Source of the DNA: Achromobacter veterisilvae
GTDB taxonomy: Bacteria; Pseudomonadota; Gammaproteobacteria; Burkholderiales; Burkholderiaceae_B
Direction of reading: 5' to 3'
NCBI RefSeq assembly: GCF_900496975.1
Contig: NZ_UFQC01000010.1
Coordinates: 147,728 to 211,727 of the forward strand
DNA length: 64,000 bases
A program made the position numbers and the translations under genes. This document shows positions 1 through 8,383 of this stretch, one piece after another. How positions within the stretch are numbered: the first letter of the stretch is position 1; every line of letters begins with the position of its first letter. The notes below the pieces were generated by a model. It saw only the letters and a list, made by a program, of their open reading frames with translations. It was not told where the DNA came from and made no database searches.

Positions 1-1
1 C

Positions 2-1000
2 TCGACCTTCGATGCCGCCACCGCCGACGCCCAGCAAAGCGAAGCGCTGTACCGCTCGGTGCTGCTGGCGCTGCAGGCCGACGTCGCCACGACTTACTTC
101 CTGGTCCGCGAACAGGACGCCGAATCGCAGCTCTACCGCCAGACGGTCAAGCTGCGCACGGACACGCTGCAACTGATCCAGCGCCGCTACGACGCCGGCG
201 ACATCAGCGAACTGGACCTGGCGCGCGCCAAGTCCGAACTGGCCAGCGCGCAATCCGAATCGCTGGGCATCGACCGCCGCCGCGCCGCGTCCGAACACGC
301 GCTGGCGGTGCTGCTGGGCCGCGCGCCGTCGGAATTCGCGATGCCGCCGCAGCCGATCCAGAAAGTGGCGCTGTCGATCCCGGCCGGGCTGCCGTCCGCC
401 CTGCTGGAACGCCGCCCGGATATCGCCGCCGCCGAACGCGCGATGGCGGCGGCCAACGCGCGCGTGGGCGCAGCCAAGTCCGCGTTCTTCCCGCGCCTGG
501 ACATCACCGGCGCCTTCGGCTATGAATCGTCGGACCTGGGCAACCTGTTCCAATGGTCCAGCCGCACCTTCCTTCTTGGCCCGCTGGTGGGCGCCGCCCT
601 GTCCATGCCCATCTTCGACGGCGGCCGCCGCCAGGCCGGCCTGGACCGGGCCCGCGCCGTCTACGAGGAAGACGTCGCCACCTACCGCCAGGCCGTGCTG
701 AACGCCTTCCGCGAAGTGGAAGACAACCTGGCCAACCTGCGCATCCTGGCCGACCAGACCCGCGCCCAGGACGCCGCCGTCGAATCGGCCGCGCGCGCCG
801 CCAAGCTGTCGCACACGCAGTACCGGGAAGGATCCATCAGCTACCTGGACGTGATCGAAGCCGACCGCAGCGTGCTATTGCAGCAGCGCGTGGCCGTGCA
901 GTTGAGCGGCGAACAGGCGCGCTCGGCCGTCGGCCTGATCCGCGCGATCGGCGGCGGCTGGGAAAACCCCGTGCCCGCGGAGCAGGTGGCGGCGAAATGA
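2..1000 (+). CDS. RND efflux outer-membrane channel, NodT/OprM family (5' truncated)
   Basis: The reading frame is open from the left edge, so the N-terminus with signal peptide and lipobox lies outside the window. About 332 residues remain and end at TGA. What is visible matches the C-terminal two thirds of the TolC/OprM/NodT factors: heptad-rich helices, the LLERRPDI segment typical of the second repeat, then RVGAAKSAFFPRLDITG and a FREVEDNL helix near the end. By family the protein forms the trimeric outer-membrane exit duct of a tripartite efflux pump. The inner-membrane pump and adaptor are presumably just upstream. The gene is followed by a repeat-rich gap, not by another gene of the system. 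Confidence 0.93.
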   Translation, partial: STFDAATADAQQSEALYRSVLLALQADVATTYFLVREQDAESQLYRQTVKLRTDTLQLIQRRYDAGDISELDLARAKSELASAQSESLGIDRRRAASEHALAVLLGRAPSEFAMPPQPIQKVALSIPAGLPSALLERRPDIAAAERAMAAANARVGAAKSAFFPRLDITGAFGYESSDLGNLFQWSSRTFLLGPLVGAALSMPIFDGGRRQAGLDRARAVYEEDVATYRQAVLNAFREVEDNLANLRILADQTRAQDAAVESAARAAKLSHTQYREGSISYLDVIEADRSVLLQQRVAVQLSGEQARSAVGLIRAIGGGWENPVPAEQVAAK

Positions 1001-1041
1001 GTCGGAGTGTCCGGCGCCTGGCACAACACAAAGCCAGGTAT

Positions 1042-1441
1042 AAAGCCAGGTGTCAGACACCCCTACGGCAAGCCGCTTCAACCCCGAAGCAGCGCTTCCC
1101 GGGTGTCTGACACCCACCCGCGGCAACAGCATCTTCCCTTGGGTGTCAGACACCCTGGAACATCCCTTCCGCCCGTACCGCCATCTCATACGGGTGTCAG
1201 ACACTGGGCCTGCCCCCTTCCGCTCCATGTAAAAACCAGGTGTCAGACACCCGTACGGCAAGCCGCCTCAACCCCGAAGCAGCGCTTCCCGGGTGTCTGA
1301 CACCCACCCGCGGCAGCAGCATCTTCCCCCGGGTGTCAGACACCCCGGAACATCCCTTCCACCCGTACCGTCAGCTCGTACGGGTGTCAGACACTGGACC
1401 TACCCCCCTCCGCTCCATGTAAAAGCCAGGTGTCAGACACT
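1042..1441. repeat. 190-bp tandem repeat with nine GGTGTC(A/T)GACACC palindromes
   Basis: The gap between the efflux gene and the leftward membrane-protein gene holds two near-identical 190-bp units and the start of a third; corresponding motifs fall at 1049, 1239 and 1429, exactly 190 bases apart. Each unit carries four 13-bp palindromes of the form GGTGTCAGACACC or GGTGTCTGACACC. The copies lie at 1049, 1102, 1142, 1193, 1239, 1292, 1332, 1383 and 1429; those at 1193, 1383 and 1429 end in T. The only ORFs here are short frames created by the repeats. The same palindrome recurs at 56109-56283 in otherwise unrelated sequence. Confidence 0.9.
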
Positions 1442-1445
1442 CGCC

Positions 1446-1991
1446 CTACCTCTTCCGCTCCATATACCGCCGCGCCATCTGGTACCCGGCGTACACATAA
1501 AACCCGCTGCTATTGAGCACCAGCCAGGCGCCCAGGCCGCCCAGCAGCGCCACCACGGGCCCCACCGCTCGCATGTCGCCCTGCGTCCAGGCGATCCCGC
1601 CCAGGATGCCGACGGCGACCAGGCCCGCGGCCAGCCGCTTCAGCACCACCAGGCCGAACGCGTGTCCGCCCATGAACGCGACCACGCCGATCGCCAGCGC
1701 CAGCGCCGTGCCGGCGCAGACCAGCACCAGCGCGAAGGCCGCCGGCGCCGATCCCGCGCCGTGTCGCAGCAGATCCAATACCCCGATCCCCACGCCCAGG
1801 CCGCCCGTCATCACCAGCACGGCCAGCACCAGCGGCGACCACATGCCCGGCGGCGCGCGGCGCGCATCCATGGCCGCCACGAAGCGGTGCATCGCCGCCG
1901 AAGAGGACGGCTCGTCCTGCCCGGGCAGCGCGGCTTCCAGCCTGCGGCATTGCGCGATCAGCGCGTTCAGGCCCGCGCGCGGCTGGTCCAT
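1446..1991 (-). CDS. Small four-helix membrane protein of unknown function
   Basis: This 181-residue protein has a hydrophilic N-terminal stretch of about 50 residues, then four hydrophobic segments near residues 52-73, 83-108, 112-135 and 143-168, and a basic C-terminal tail. I do not recognise the family. Its ATG shares one base with the TGA of the LysR gene upstream (TGATG), which implies translational coupling and co-transcription with the regulator. A longer frame continues upstream through the LysR gene, but the coupled ATG is the sensible start. It could be an accessory to the regulator or to transport; nothing in the sequence decides this. Confidence 0.72.
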   Translation of the reverse strand: MDQPRAGLNALIAQCRRLEAALPGQDEPSSSAAMHRFVAAMDARRAPPGMWSPLVLAVLVMTGGLGVGIGVLDLLRHGAGSAPAAFALVLVCAGTALALAIGVVAFMGGHAFGLVVLKRLAAGLVAVGILGGIAWTQGDMRAVGPVVALLGGLGAWLVLNSSGFYVYAGYQMARRYMERKR

Positions 1992-2926
1992 CACACCCTC
2001 GCGGCGCCCGGCGCATGTTCCGCGACCGTGTTGCGCAGGGCCGCCATGGCCTCCTGCACCGCGATCGGACGGAACGGATCCTCGCGCCAGTACATGGCCA
2101 CCGACCCGAAGCCCGACAGCCGCACGGGAATGACGCGCATGGCCCGCATCTGCGAAAAGCGCAGCGCGGCGCGATGCGAGGCCACCCCGATCATGTCGCT
2201 GTTGTTGATCAAGGTGAGGTTGATGGTCACCGAGTTGGACTCCACGTGGTCGGGCGGCGGGGCCTGCCCCGCCGCGGCCAGCGCGGCGTCCACCGCGTTG
2301 CGGATGGGCGTGCCCTTGGGCCAGAGGATCCAGCGGTAGGAAAGCAGGTCCTGCCAGGATGGCTGCTCCACCGCGAACAAAGGATGCCGGGGCCGCGCCA
2401 CCAGGTGGATGGGCTCCAGGTACAGGGCCTCGAAGCGGATGGCGGGATCGTGGTGCTCGGGCGCGGAACGGCCCACCACGATGTCCAGGTCGCCCTGCGC
2501 CAGTTGCGCCAGCAGATGGTCGGTGGTGCCCTCCACCAGCTTCACGCGCGCCTGCGGCATGCGTTCCAGCAGCTTCATCACCGCCAGCGGCACCGTGTCC
2601 GACGCGGACGCGCCCGACGCGCCGATCACCACCCTGCCGCCGCCGCCCTCGCGCAGCGCCGCCATGTCCGCGCTGGCGCGGTCCAACTGCGCCTCGACCC
2701 GCTGGGCATGGGCGATCAGCACGTCGCCGTGCGGCGTCGGGCGCAGCCCGCGCGCGTGGCGTTCGAACAGCGGCAGCCCGATGTCGTCTTCCAGATCCTT
2801 CAGCCATTTGGACAGGCCCGGCTGCGTGGTGTTGAGCATCGCCGCCGAATGGCTGATGTTGCGGGTCTGGGCCAGGCTGAGCAGCATTTTCAGATTGCGC
2901 AGGCGCAACCGGTGAGTCCAGTCCAT
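1991..2926 (-). CDS. LysR-type transcriptional regulator of the gentisate operon
   Basis: The product has 311 residues, the usual LysR length. The N-terminal winged helix-turn-helix spans roughly residues 8-66 (NISHSAAMLNTTQPGLSKWL is the helix-turn-helix core), and a periplasmic-binding-like effector domain starts near residue 95. It is divergent from the gentisate dioxygenase gene across a 171-bp AT-rich gap that contains a TCTTATT-N9-AATAAGA inverted repeat, the standard layout for a LysR protein that controls its neighbour. The inferred effector is gentisate or the parent hydroxybenzoate. The gene is translationally coupled to the small membrane protein downstream. Confidence 0.92.
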   Translation of the reverse strand: MDWTHRLRLRNLKMLLSLAQTRNISHSAAMLNTTQPGLSKWLKDLEDDIGLPLFERHARGLRPTPHGDVLIAHAQRVEAQLDRASADMAALREGGGGRVVIGASGASASDTVPLAVMKLLERMPQARVKLVEGTTDHLLAQLAQGDLDIVVGRSAPEHHDPAIRFEALYLEPIHLVARPRHPLFAVEQPSWQDLLSYRWILWPKGTPIRNAVDAALAAAGQAPPPDHVESNSVTINLTLINNSDMIGVASHRAALRFSQMRAMRVIPVRLSGFGSVAMYWREDPFRPIAVQEAMAALRNTVAEHAPGAARV

Positions 2927-2955
2927 ACAGGCCCTCGTTTGTCTCGTATGTATAT

Positions 2956-2978
2956 TCTTATTGATATGGATAATAAGA
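2956..2978. promoter_or_regulatory. Candidate LysR operator in the divergent promoter
   Basis: A perfect 7-bp inverted repeat, TCTTATT and AATAAGA, is separated by 9 bases in an AT-rich island within otherwise GC-rich DNA, between the divergent LysR gene and the gentisate operon. LysR-family sites are dyads of the T-N11-A type, which this fits. Binding is inferred from position and symmetry only. Confidence 0.5.
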
Positions 2979-3097
2979 TAATTTCATTTCAAAACACATA
3001 GCTCCGTACGCATAATCGTCTCCACAACAGGATCAGCCGCGAACACGCGGCGGCCACCCGCAGAAGCCGGCGCCAGCCGGACATTCCGGAGACAAAC

Positions 3098-4150
3098 ATG
3101 CCCGACGGCCACACGCCCGCCGCCGATCGCGCCGCCTATTACGCGCGCATCGCCAAGAAAAACATGGCTCCCCTCTGGGAGTCGCTGCACAACCTGGTGC
3201 CGCGCGAGCCCGCGCCGCGTTGCGTGCCCGCCATCTGGAAATACGACGACGTGCGCGACGACGTCATGGCCTCCGGCTCGCTCATCAGCGCCGAGGAAGC
3301 CGTGCGGCGCGTCCTGATCCTGGAAAATCCCGGCCTGCCCGGCCAGGCCAGCATCACGCAAAGCCTGTACGCCGGCCTGCAACTGATCCTGCCCGGCGAG
3401 ATCGCGCCCAGCCACCGCCACACGCAATCGGCGCTGCGCTTCATCGTGGAAGGCCGCGGCGCCTACACGGCCGTGAACGGCGAACGCACCACCATGCGCC
3501 CCGGCGACTTCATCATCACGCCGTCCTGGACCTGGCATGACCACGGCAACGCCGAAACCGCCGAGGGCGGCGAGCCCGTGGTGTGGCTGGACGGCCTGGA
3601 CATCCCGCTGCTGCGCTTCCTGGACGCGGGCTTCGCCGAGAACTACCCCTCCGCCACCCAGCCGGTCACGCGCCCCGAGGGCGACAGCATGGCCCGCTAC
3701 GGCCACAACATGATGCCGGTGCGCCACCAGGCCGCGAGCGGCACCTCGCCCATCTTCAACTATCCCTACGAGCGCAGCCGCGACGCGCTGGACCAGCTCT
3801 ACCGCCATGGCGAACTCGATCCCTGGGACGGCGTGAAGCTGCGCTACCTGAACCCGGCCACCGGCGGCTACCCCATGCCGACGATGGCCACCTTCATGCA
3901 GTTCCTGCCGGCCGGCTTCCAGGGCAAGACCTACCGCAGCACCGATTCCACGGTCTACAGCGTGGTCGAGGGCCGCGGCACGGCGCGCATCGGCGACCGG
4001 GAATTCCACTTCGGTCCGCGCGACGTGTTCGTCGCGCCGTCCTGGATGCCGGTGGAGCTTGCCGCGCTGGAAGACGCCACGCTGTTCAGCTATTCGGACC
4101 GCCCCGTGCAGGACGCGCTGGGCATCTGGCGCGAAGCCCGCGCCGGCTGA
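3098..4150 (+). CDS. Gentisate 1,2-dioxygenase
   Basis: This 350-residue bicupin enzyme opens the gentisate ring to maleylpyruvate using Fe(II) and O2. The N-terminal cupin carries the metal-binding histidines in SHRHTQ (His106, His108) and WTWHDHG (His147). The second cupin, around residues 285-325 ([20 protein letters not shown]), keeps the fold but not the ligands, as usual in this family. GGAGAC precedes the ATG. It is the first gene of a long rightward operon and is followed by the two enzymes that complete the gentisate pathway, which makes the assignment firm. The family also includes 1-hydroxy-2-naphthoate and salicylate dioxygenases, a less likely alternative here. Confidence 0.93.
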   Translation: MPDGHTPAADRAAYYARIAKKNMAPLWESLHNLVPREPAPRCVPAIWKYDDVRDDVMASGSLISAEEAVRRVLILENPGLPGQASITQSLYAGLQLILPGEIAPSHRHTQSALRFIVEGRGAYTAVNGERTTMRPGDFIITPSWTWHDHGNAETAEGGEPVVWLDGLDIPLLRFLDAGFAENYPSATQPVTRPEGDSMARYGHNMMPVRHQAASGTSPIFNYPYERSRDALDQLYRHGELDPWDGVKLRYLNPATGGYPMPTMATFMQFLPAGFQGKTYRSTDSTVYSVVEGRGTARIGDREFHFGPRDVFVAPSWMPVELAALEDATLFSYSDRPVQDALGIWREARAG

Positions 4151-4230
4151 AGGCCGCCGACAGTAGCCAGGCGCCGGCCGCCGCCTTTCCGTTTCCATTC
4201 CGTGCGCATCGCGCACCCAAAGGGTGATCC

Positions 4231-4929
4231 ATGTCTTTCGTCTTCGATCCCGCCGCTCCCGTCGCCGTTCCCGTGGCCGGCAGCCAGGACCGCTTCCCCG
4301 TGCGCCGCGTCTACTGCGTGGGCCGCAACTACGCCGCCCACGCCAGGGAGATGGGCTTCGACCCCGACCGCGAACCGCCGTTCTTCTTCTGCAAGCCCGC
4401 CGACGCCGTGGTGCCCGTGGCCGAAGGCAGCACGCTGTCGCTGCCCTATCCGCCCGAGACGGCCAACCTGCACTATGAGATCGAACTGGTCGCGGCCATC
4501 GGCCGCGGCGGCGCCGACATCCCCGTCGAGCAGGCGCTCGAACACGTCTGGGGCTATGCCGTCGGCCTGGACATGACGCGCCGCGACCTGCAGATGAAAA
4601 TGCGCGAAGCCGGCCGGCCCTGGGAACTGGGCAAGGCCTTCGACCAGAGCGGGCCCATCGGGCCGCTCTATCCCGCAAGCGCCGTCAAGGACATCCACAA
4701 GGCCGGCATCTGGCTGCAAGTCAACGGCGCCGACAAGCAGAGAAGCGACATCGGCAAGCTGATCTGGTCCATCGCCGAAACCGTCTCCTACCTGTCCCGA
4801 TACTTCCGCCTGGAAGCCGGCGACCTGATCTACACCGGCACGCCCGAAGGCGTGGGCCCCGTGGTCCGCGGCGACAAGATGGTCGGCGGCGTCGACGGCC
4901 TGGGCACGCTCAGCGTGCAGATCGCCTGA
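4231..4929 (+). CDS. nagK: Fumarylpyruvate hydrolase (FAH family)
   Basis: The 232-residue protein belongs to the fumarylacetoacetate hydrolase family. CVGRNYAAHAREMG lies at residues 29-42. The metal ligands are Glu83 and Glu85 (HYEIEL) and Asp114 (GLDMTRRDLQ). The YTGTPEGVGP loop is near the C-terminus. It cleaves fumarylpyruvate to fumarate and pyruvate, the last step of the gentisate route. It sits 80 bp after the dioxygenase and directly before the isomerase that makes its substrate. The length matches NagK-type enzymes rather than the longer FAH. Confidence 0.92.
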   Translation: MSFVFDPAAPVAVPVAGSQDRFPVRRVYCVGRNYAAHAREMGFDPDREPPFFFCKPADAVVPVAEGSTLSLPYPPETANLHYEIELVAAIGRGGADIPVEQALEHVWGYAVGLDMTRRDLQMKMREAGRPWELGKAFDQSGPIGPLYPASAVKDIHKAGIWLQVNGADKQRSDIGKLIWSIAETVSYLSRYFRLEAGDLIYTGTPEGVGPVVRGDKMVGGVDGLGTLSVQIA

Positions 4930-4946
4930 ACCTCCCGGGAACCCGC

Positions 4947-5585
4947 ATGCAACTCCACAGTTTCTTCAATAGCTCCACCTCCTACCGCGTGCGCATCGCG
5001 CTGGCGCTCAAGGGCCTGCCCTACGACTACCTGCCCGTGAACCTGCGCAGGCAGGAGCAGCGCGCCGCGGACTACGTGGCCCTGAACCCCTCGGCCGGCG
5101 TGCCCCTGCTGGTCGACGGCGACCTCAGGCTGTCGCAATCGCTGGCCATCGTCGACTACCTGGACGCCACGCACCCCGAGCCGCGCCTGATCCCGGCCGA
5201 CACGCTGGCGCGCGCACGCGTGCTGGAACTGTCCGACGCCATTTCCTGCGACATCCACCCCGTCAACAACATGCGCATCCTGCGCTACCTGCAGGACGTG
5301 CTGGGCGCAAGCGACGAACAGAAGAACGCCTGGTACCACCACTGGATCCGGGAAGGCCTGACGGCCGTGGAAGCGCTGCTGGCCCGCCACGGCCACGGCG
5401 CCTACTGCTTCGGCGACGCGCCCACCCTGGCGGACTGCTGCCTGGTGCCGCAGGTGGCGAACGCCCAGCGCATGGGCTGCGACCTTTCCGCCTACCCGCG
5501 CGTGCTGCGCATCCATGAACACTGCAACGCGCAGCCCGCCTTCCAGCAGGCCGCGCCCGCCCAGCAACCGGACTACACCTCATGA
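4947..5585 (+). CDS. nagL: Maleylpyruvate isomerase (zeta-class glutathione transferase)
   Basis: The 212-residue GST fold has the zeta-class signature SSTSYRVRIAL at residues 9-19 and the glutathione-binding QS pair near residue 63 (LRLSQSLAIVDYL). It isomerises maleylpyruvate to fumarylpyruvate with glutathione as cofactor. Maleylacetoacetate isomerase has the same sequence features, so the substrate is assigned from the operon: dioxygenase before it and fumarylpyruvate hydrolase immediately upstream. Its 3' end overlaps the next gene by 4 bp (ATGA), which implies coupled translation. Confidence 0.9.
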   Translation: MQLHSFFNSSTSYRVRIALALKGLPYDYLPVNLRRQEQRAADYVALNPSAGVPLLVDGDLRLSQSLAIVDYLDATHPEPRLIPADTLARARVLELSDAISCDIHPVNNMRILRYLQDVLGASDEQKNAWYHHWIREGLTAVEALLARHGHGAYCFGDAPTLADCCLVPQVANAQRMGCDLSAYPRVLRIHEHCNAQPAFQQAAPAQQPDYTS

Positions 5586-5965
5586 CGAACCAGGAACCCG
5601 ACGCCCAGGGCGCGCCGCTGCGCGCCTACACGGACCCCGCCTACCGCCCGCTGTGCGCCACGCTGGCCGACGTGCGCGCCAATATCGACCGCCTGGACGA
5701 CGAGATCGTCCGGCTGATCGCCGAGCGCGCCATGTACGTGAAGGACGCCGCGCGCTTCAAGCGCGACGCCTTCCAGGTCAGCGCGCCCGCCCGCCAGGCC
5801 CAGGTCTTCGATAAGGCCCGCCAACTGGCCGACCGCCACAACCGGGGCTTCGCCAACCTGGAACAGGTGGTGGACGCCACCTACCGCGCGATGGTCGCCG
5901 CCTTCATCGCCAACGAACAGACCTACTTCAACAGCATGAAAGACCTGGGAGACACCCATGCATAA
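5582..5965 (+). CDS. Chorismate mutase type II / isochorismate-pyruvate lyase-like protein (PchB-like)
   Basis: The 127-residue protein carries one AroQ-type helical domain at about residues 25-118. It resembles Pseudomonas PchB closely: LADVRANIDRLDDEIV, the YVKDAARFKR segment and a C-terminal IANEQTYF helix. The residues that serve catalysis in PchB (two arginines, the lysine after RF and the glutamine near the end) all have counterparts. PchB removes pyruvate from isochorismate to give salicylate and has weak chorismate mutase activity. Here the gene is locked between two catabolic genes, overlapping the isomerase by 4 bp and the next ORF by 8 bp. Its role in gentisate catabolism is unclear. 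Confidence 0.82.
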   Translation: MTNQEPDAQGAPLRAYTDPAYRPLCATLADVRANIDRLDDEIVRLIAERAMYVKDAARFKRDAFQVSAPARQAQVFDKARQLADRHNRGFANLEQVVDATYRAMVAAFIANEQTYFNSMKDLGDTHA

Positions 5966-6971
5966 GTCCTCGACGCCGGCCGCCCCGCGCAAGCCCGCGC
6001 GCCGCATCGCGTCCAGCGCGCTGGCGCTGGCGTTCGCCGCCCTGGCCCCGCTGGGCGCGGCGCATGCCGACGCCTGGCCCGCCCAGCCGCTCAAGGCCGT
6101 CGTGCCGTTCGGCCCGGGCTCCAGCCCCGACCAGGTGGCGCGCATCGTCGGCGAAAAGGCCGGCGCCATCCTGGGCCAGTCCATCGTCATCGAGAACAAG
6201 CCGGGCGCCAGCGGCAACATCGGTACCTACGCCATCGCCAACGCCAAGCCCAACGGCTACACCTTCGGTGTCTCGATTACGGGTCCGCTGGTCAACAACA
6301 CCCTGCTGTTCGACAAGCTGCCCTACGCGCCCGCGACCGACCTGTCGCCGCTGACGCTCGCCGTGCACCAGCCCAACGTGCTGGTCGTGCCCGCCACCGC
6401 CGGCATCGGCAGCGTCGGCGAATTGCTGGAGGCGCTGAAGAAGAATCCGGACAAGTACAACTTCCCGTCGCCGGGCGCGGGCACGGTGTCGCACCTCGCC
6501 GTGGAATTGATGCTGCAGCAGATCGGCGCGCGCGCCACCCACGTGCCCTATCCCTCGTCGCCCGCCGCGCTGACCTCGCTGCTGTCGGGCGACACGCAAT
6601 TCGCCGCCCTGCCGCCCATCGCGGTCATGCCCATGGTGAAGGACGGCCGCCTGAAGGCGCTGGCCGTCACTTCGTCCAGGCGCTCTTCGCTGCTGCCCGA
6701 CATCCCGACGCTGGCGGAAGTGGGCGTGCCGGGCATCGAGGGATCCGCGTGGATCGGCTTCGTGATCTCGGCCAAGGTTCCCGCCGACATCCAGAAGAAG
6801 CTGTCCGACGCGCTGATCCAGGCGGTCCGCGATCCGGACGTGGCCAAGCGGCTGCAGGCGCAGTTCATGGATCCGGTGGGCAGCACGCCGGCCGAGTTCC
6901 GCGGCTACATGGACGACGAGCTCAAGCGCTGGGAACCCCTGATCCGCAAGCTGGGCATCAAGGGCCAGTAA
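5958..6971 (+). CDS. Bug-family (TctC) tripartite tricarboxylate receptor
   Basis: The 337-residue protein begins with a basic stretch and a hydrophobic core ending in AAHADA, a signal peptide of about 37 residues. The mature part shows Bug hallmarks: WPAQPLKAVVPFGPGSSPD, the VIENKPGASGNIG loop and the DIPTLAEVGVPGI motif. Bug proteins are periplasmic receptors that bind small carboxylates. In Alcaligenaceae most are encoded without their own TctAB membrane partners, as here. Its ATG lies inside the end of the chorismate-mutase-like gene (8-bp overlap). Context suggests an aromatic acid such as 3-hydroxybenzoate or gentisate as ligand. Confidence 0.9.
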   Translation: MHKSSTPAAPRKPARRIASSALALAFAALAPLGAAHADAWPAQPLKAVVPFGPGSSPDQVARIVGEKAGAILGQSIVIENKPGASGNIGTYAIANAKPNGYTFGVSITGPLVNNTLLFDKLPYAPATDLSPLTLAVHQPNVLVVPATAGIGSVGELLEALKKNPDKYNFPSPGAGTVSHLAVELMLQQIGARATHVPYPSSPAALTSLLSGDTQFAALPPIAVMPMVKDGRLKALAVTSSRRSSLLPDIPTLAEVGVPGIEGSAWIGFVISAKVPADIQKKLSDALIQAVRDPDVAKRLQAQFMDPVGSTPAEFRGYMDDELKRWEPLIRKLGIKGQ

Positions 6972-7013
6972 CGCGGCGCCGCGCAACCTCTCAGTACAGG
7001 CAAGGAGAATCAG

Positions 7014-8366
7014 ATGGCCATCACCGAACCCGCCCGCCAGGTCCCTCTCTACGGCGAATATGGCGTCGTCGTGCTGGGCGGCGGCCCGGCCGGCCTGCTG
7101 GCCGCCGCCAGCGCCGCGCGCAACGGCGCCAGCGTGCTGCTCGTGGAGCGCTACGGCTTCCTGGGCGGCATGGGCACGGCGGCGGGGGTGTCCAACTTCT
7201 GCGGGCTTCACGCCAATATCCATGGCGACATCCGGCAGGTGGTCCACGGCATGACCGACGAACTGCTGGACCGCATGCGCGCCATGGACGGCCTGAACGA
7301 TCCGCACCTGATCCTGGGCAAGATCCACGCCCAGGCCTATGACATCTCGGCCTTCAAGTGCGCCGCGGACGGGCTGGTACAGGACAGCGGCGCGCAGGTG
7401 CTGTTCCATGCCCTGGCCACGGGCGTGGCGCGGGACGCGGACGGCCGCGTGGACGCGCTCTTCCTGGAGACCAAGTCGGGCCGCTGCGCGGTGCGCGCCC
7501 GGATCTTCATCGACTGTTCGGGCGACGCCGATATCGCCCAGTGGGGCGGCCTGCCCTTCGAAAAGGGCGACGACCGCGGCCGCATGCTCTACCCCACGCT
7601 GATGTTCAAGGTGGGCAACGTGGACGGCGCCCGCGCGCAGGAAGCATGGAAGACCATCCCGCAACTGATGGACCAGGCCGCCGCCAGCGGGGAATTCACG
7701 TTCCCCCGCCGCGGCGCCATCGTGCGTCCGCAAAAGCACGACTACGAATGGCGGGTCAACGTGACCCAACTGGCCAACGCGGACGGCAGCGCGGCCGACG
7801 GCACGGACGCGGACTCGCTGTCGGCCGGCGAACTGGAAGGCCGGCGCCAGATCGTGCAGTACCTGGCATTCCTGCGCGCCAAGGTGCCCGGCTTCGAGAA
7901 CGCCTACGTGCTGGACATCGCTCCCCAACTGGGCATCCGGGAAACGCGCCGCATCGTCGGCGAAGCCGTGCTGACCAAGGAACACGTGCTCGGCTGCGCC
8001 GACTTCGAGGACAGCATCGGCGTCAACGGCTGGCCGCTGGAAATGCACACGGCCGGCGACGTGCAGTGGGTCTGGCCGCCCATCCCGGAATCCCGCGGCT
8101 ACAACCAGCTACCGTTCCGAATGATGGTGCCACGGCGCGGGCCGGGCCTGTCGGACAACGTGCTGGTCGCCGGACGCTGCGCGTCCATGACGCACGAGGG
8201 CCAGTCCGCCGCGCGGGTGAGCGGTAGCTGCTTCGTGATGGGCGAAGCGGCCGGCACGGCTGCGGCGATGGCGCTCCAGGCCGGGATCGCGCCGGCCGGC
8301 GTTTCCATCCCCGCTTTGCAGGCTCAATTGAAAAAGCAGGGCGCCTTCCTGGGCGGCCGGGACTGA
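7014..8366 (+). CDS. FAD-dependent oxidoreductase (FAD_oxidored family), substrate unknown
   Basis: The 450-residue flavoprotein has the dinucleotide-binding motif VVVLGGGPAGLLAAASAA at residues 18-35, a GFLGGMGTAAGV loop, and the IDCSGDADIA and VAGRCASMTHEGQSAARV segments typical of the FAD-dependent family that includes the thiazole-synthase-like Pfam FAD_oxidored proteins. No second catalytic domain is visible. It lies between the Bug receptor and the ring hydroxylase, 42 bp after the former, with an AGGAG before its ATG. It could oxidise a side chain or dehydrogenate a cyclic precursor before ring hydroxylation; the sequence does not say which. Confidence 0.83.
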   Translation: MAITEPARQVPLYGEYGVVVLGGGPAGLLAAASAARNGASVLLVERYGFLGGMGTAAGVSNFCGLHANIHGDIRQVVHGMTDELLDRMRAMDGLNDPHLILGKIHAQAYDISAFKCAADGLVQDSGAQVLFHALATGVARDADGRVDALFLETKSGRCAVRARIFIDCSGDADIAQWGGLPFEKGDDRGRMLYPTLMFKVGNVDGARAQEAWKTIPQLMDQAAASGEFTFPRRGAIVRPQKHDYEWRVNVTQLANADGSAADGTDADSLSAGELEGRRQIVQYLAFLRAKVPGFENAYVLDIAPQLGIRETRRIVGEAVLTKEHVLGCADFEDSIGVNGWPLEMHTAGDVQWVWPPIPESRGYNQLPFRMMVPRRGPGLSDNVLVAGRCASMTHEGQSAARVSGSCFVMGEAAGTAAAMALQAGIAPAGVSIPALQAQLKKQGAFLGGRD

Positions 8367-8383
8367 ACGGCGCGGAGGCCGCA

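Noticed and set aside
1007..1422. Several 60-97 codon frames in the 190-bp repeats
   Set aside because: They exist only because the repeat is open in one frame; their peptides repeat MSDT and GVRH with no ribosome-binding site.
1042..1441. CRISPR array
   Set aside because: The spacers between palindromes are of unequal length and are themselves duplicated every 190 bp; no cas genes are present.
2984..4678. 564-codon open frame antisense to gentisate dioxygenase and fumarylpyruvate hydrolase
   Set aside because: High-GC shadow frame; the composition is Arg/Gly/Ala-rich, no domain is recognisable, and the plus-strand genes are certain.
5928..8048. 706-codon antisense frame over the Bug and FAD genes
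   Set aside because: No homology and typical shadow composition; the plus-strand genes have ribosome-binding sites and family motifs.
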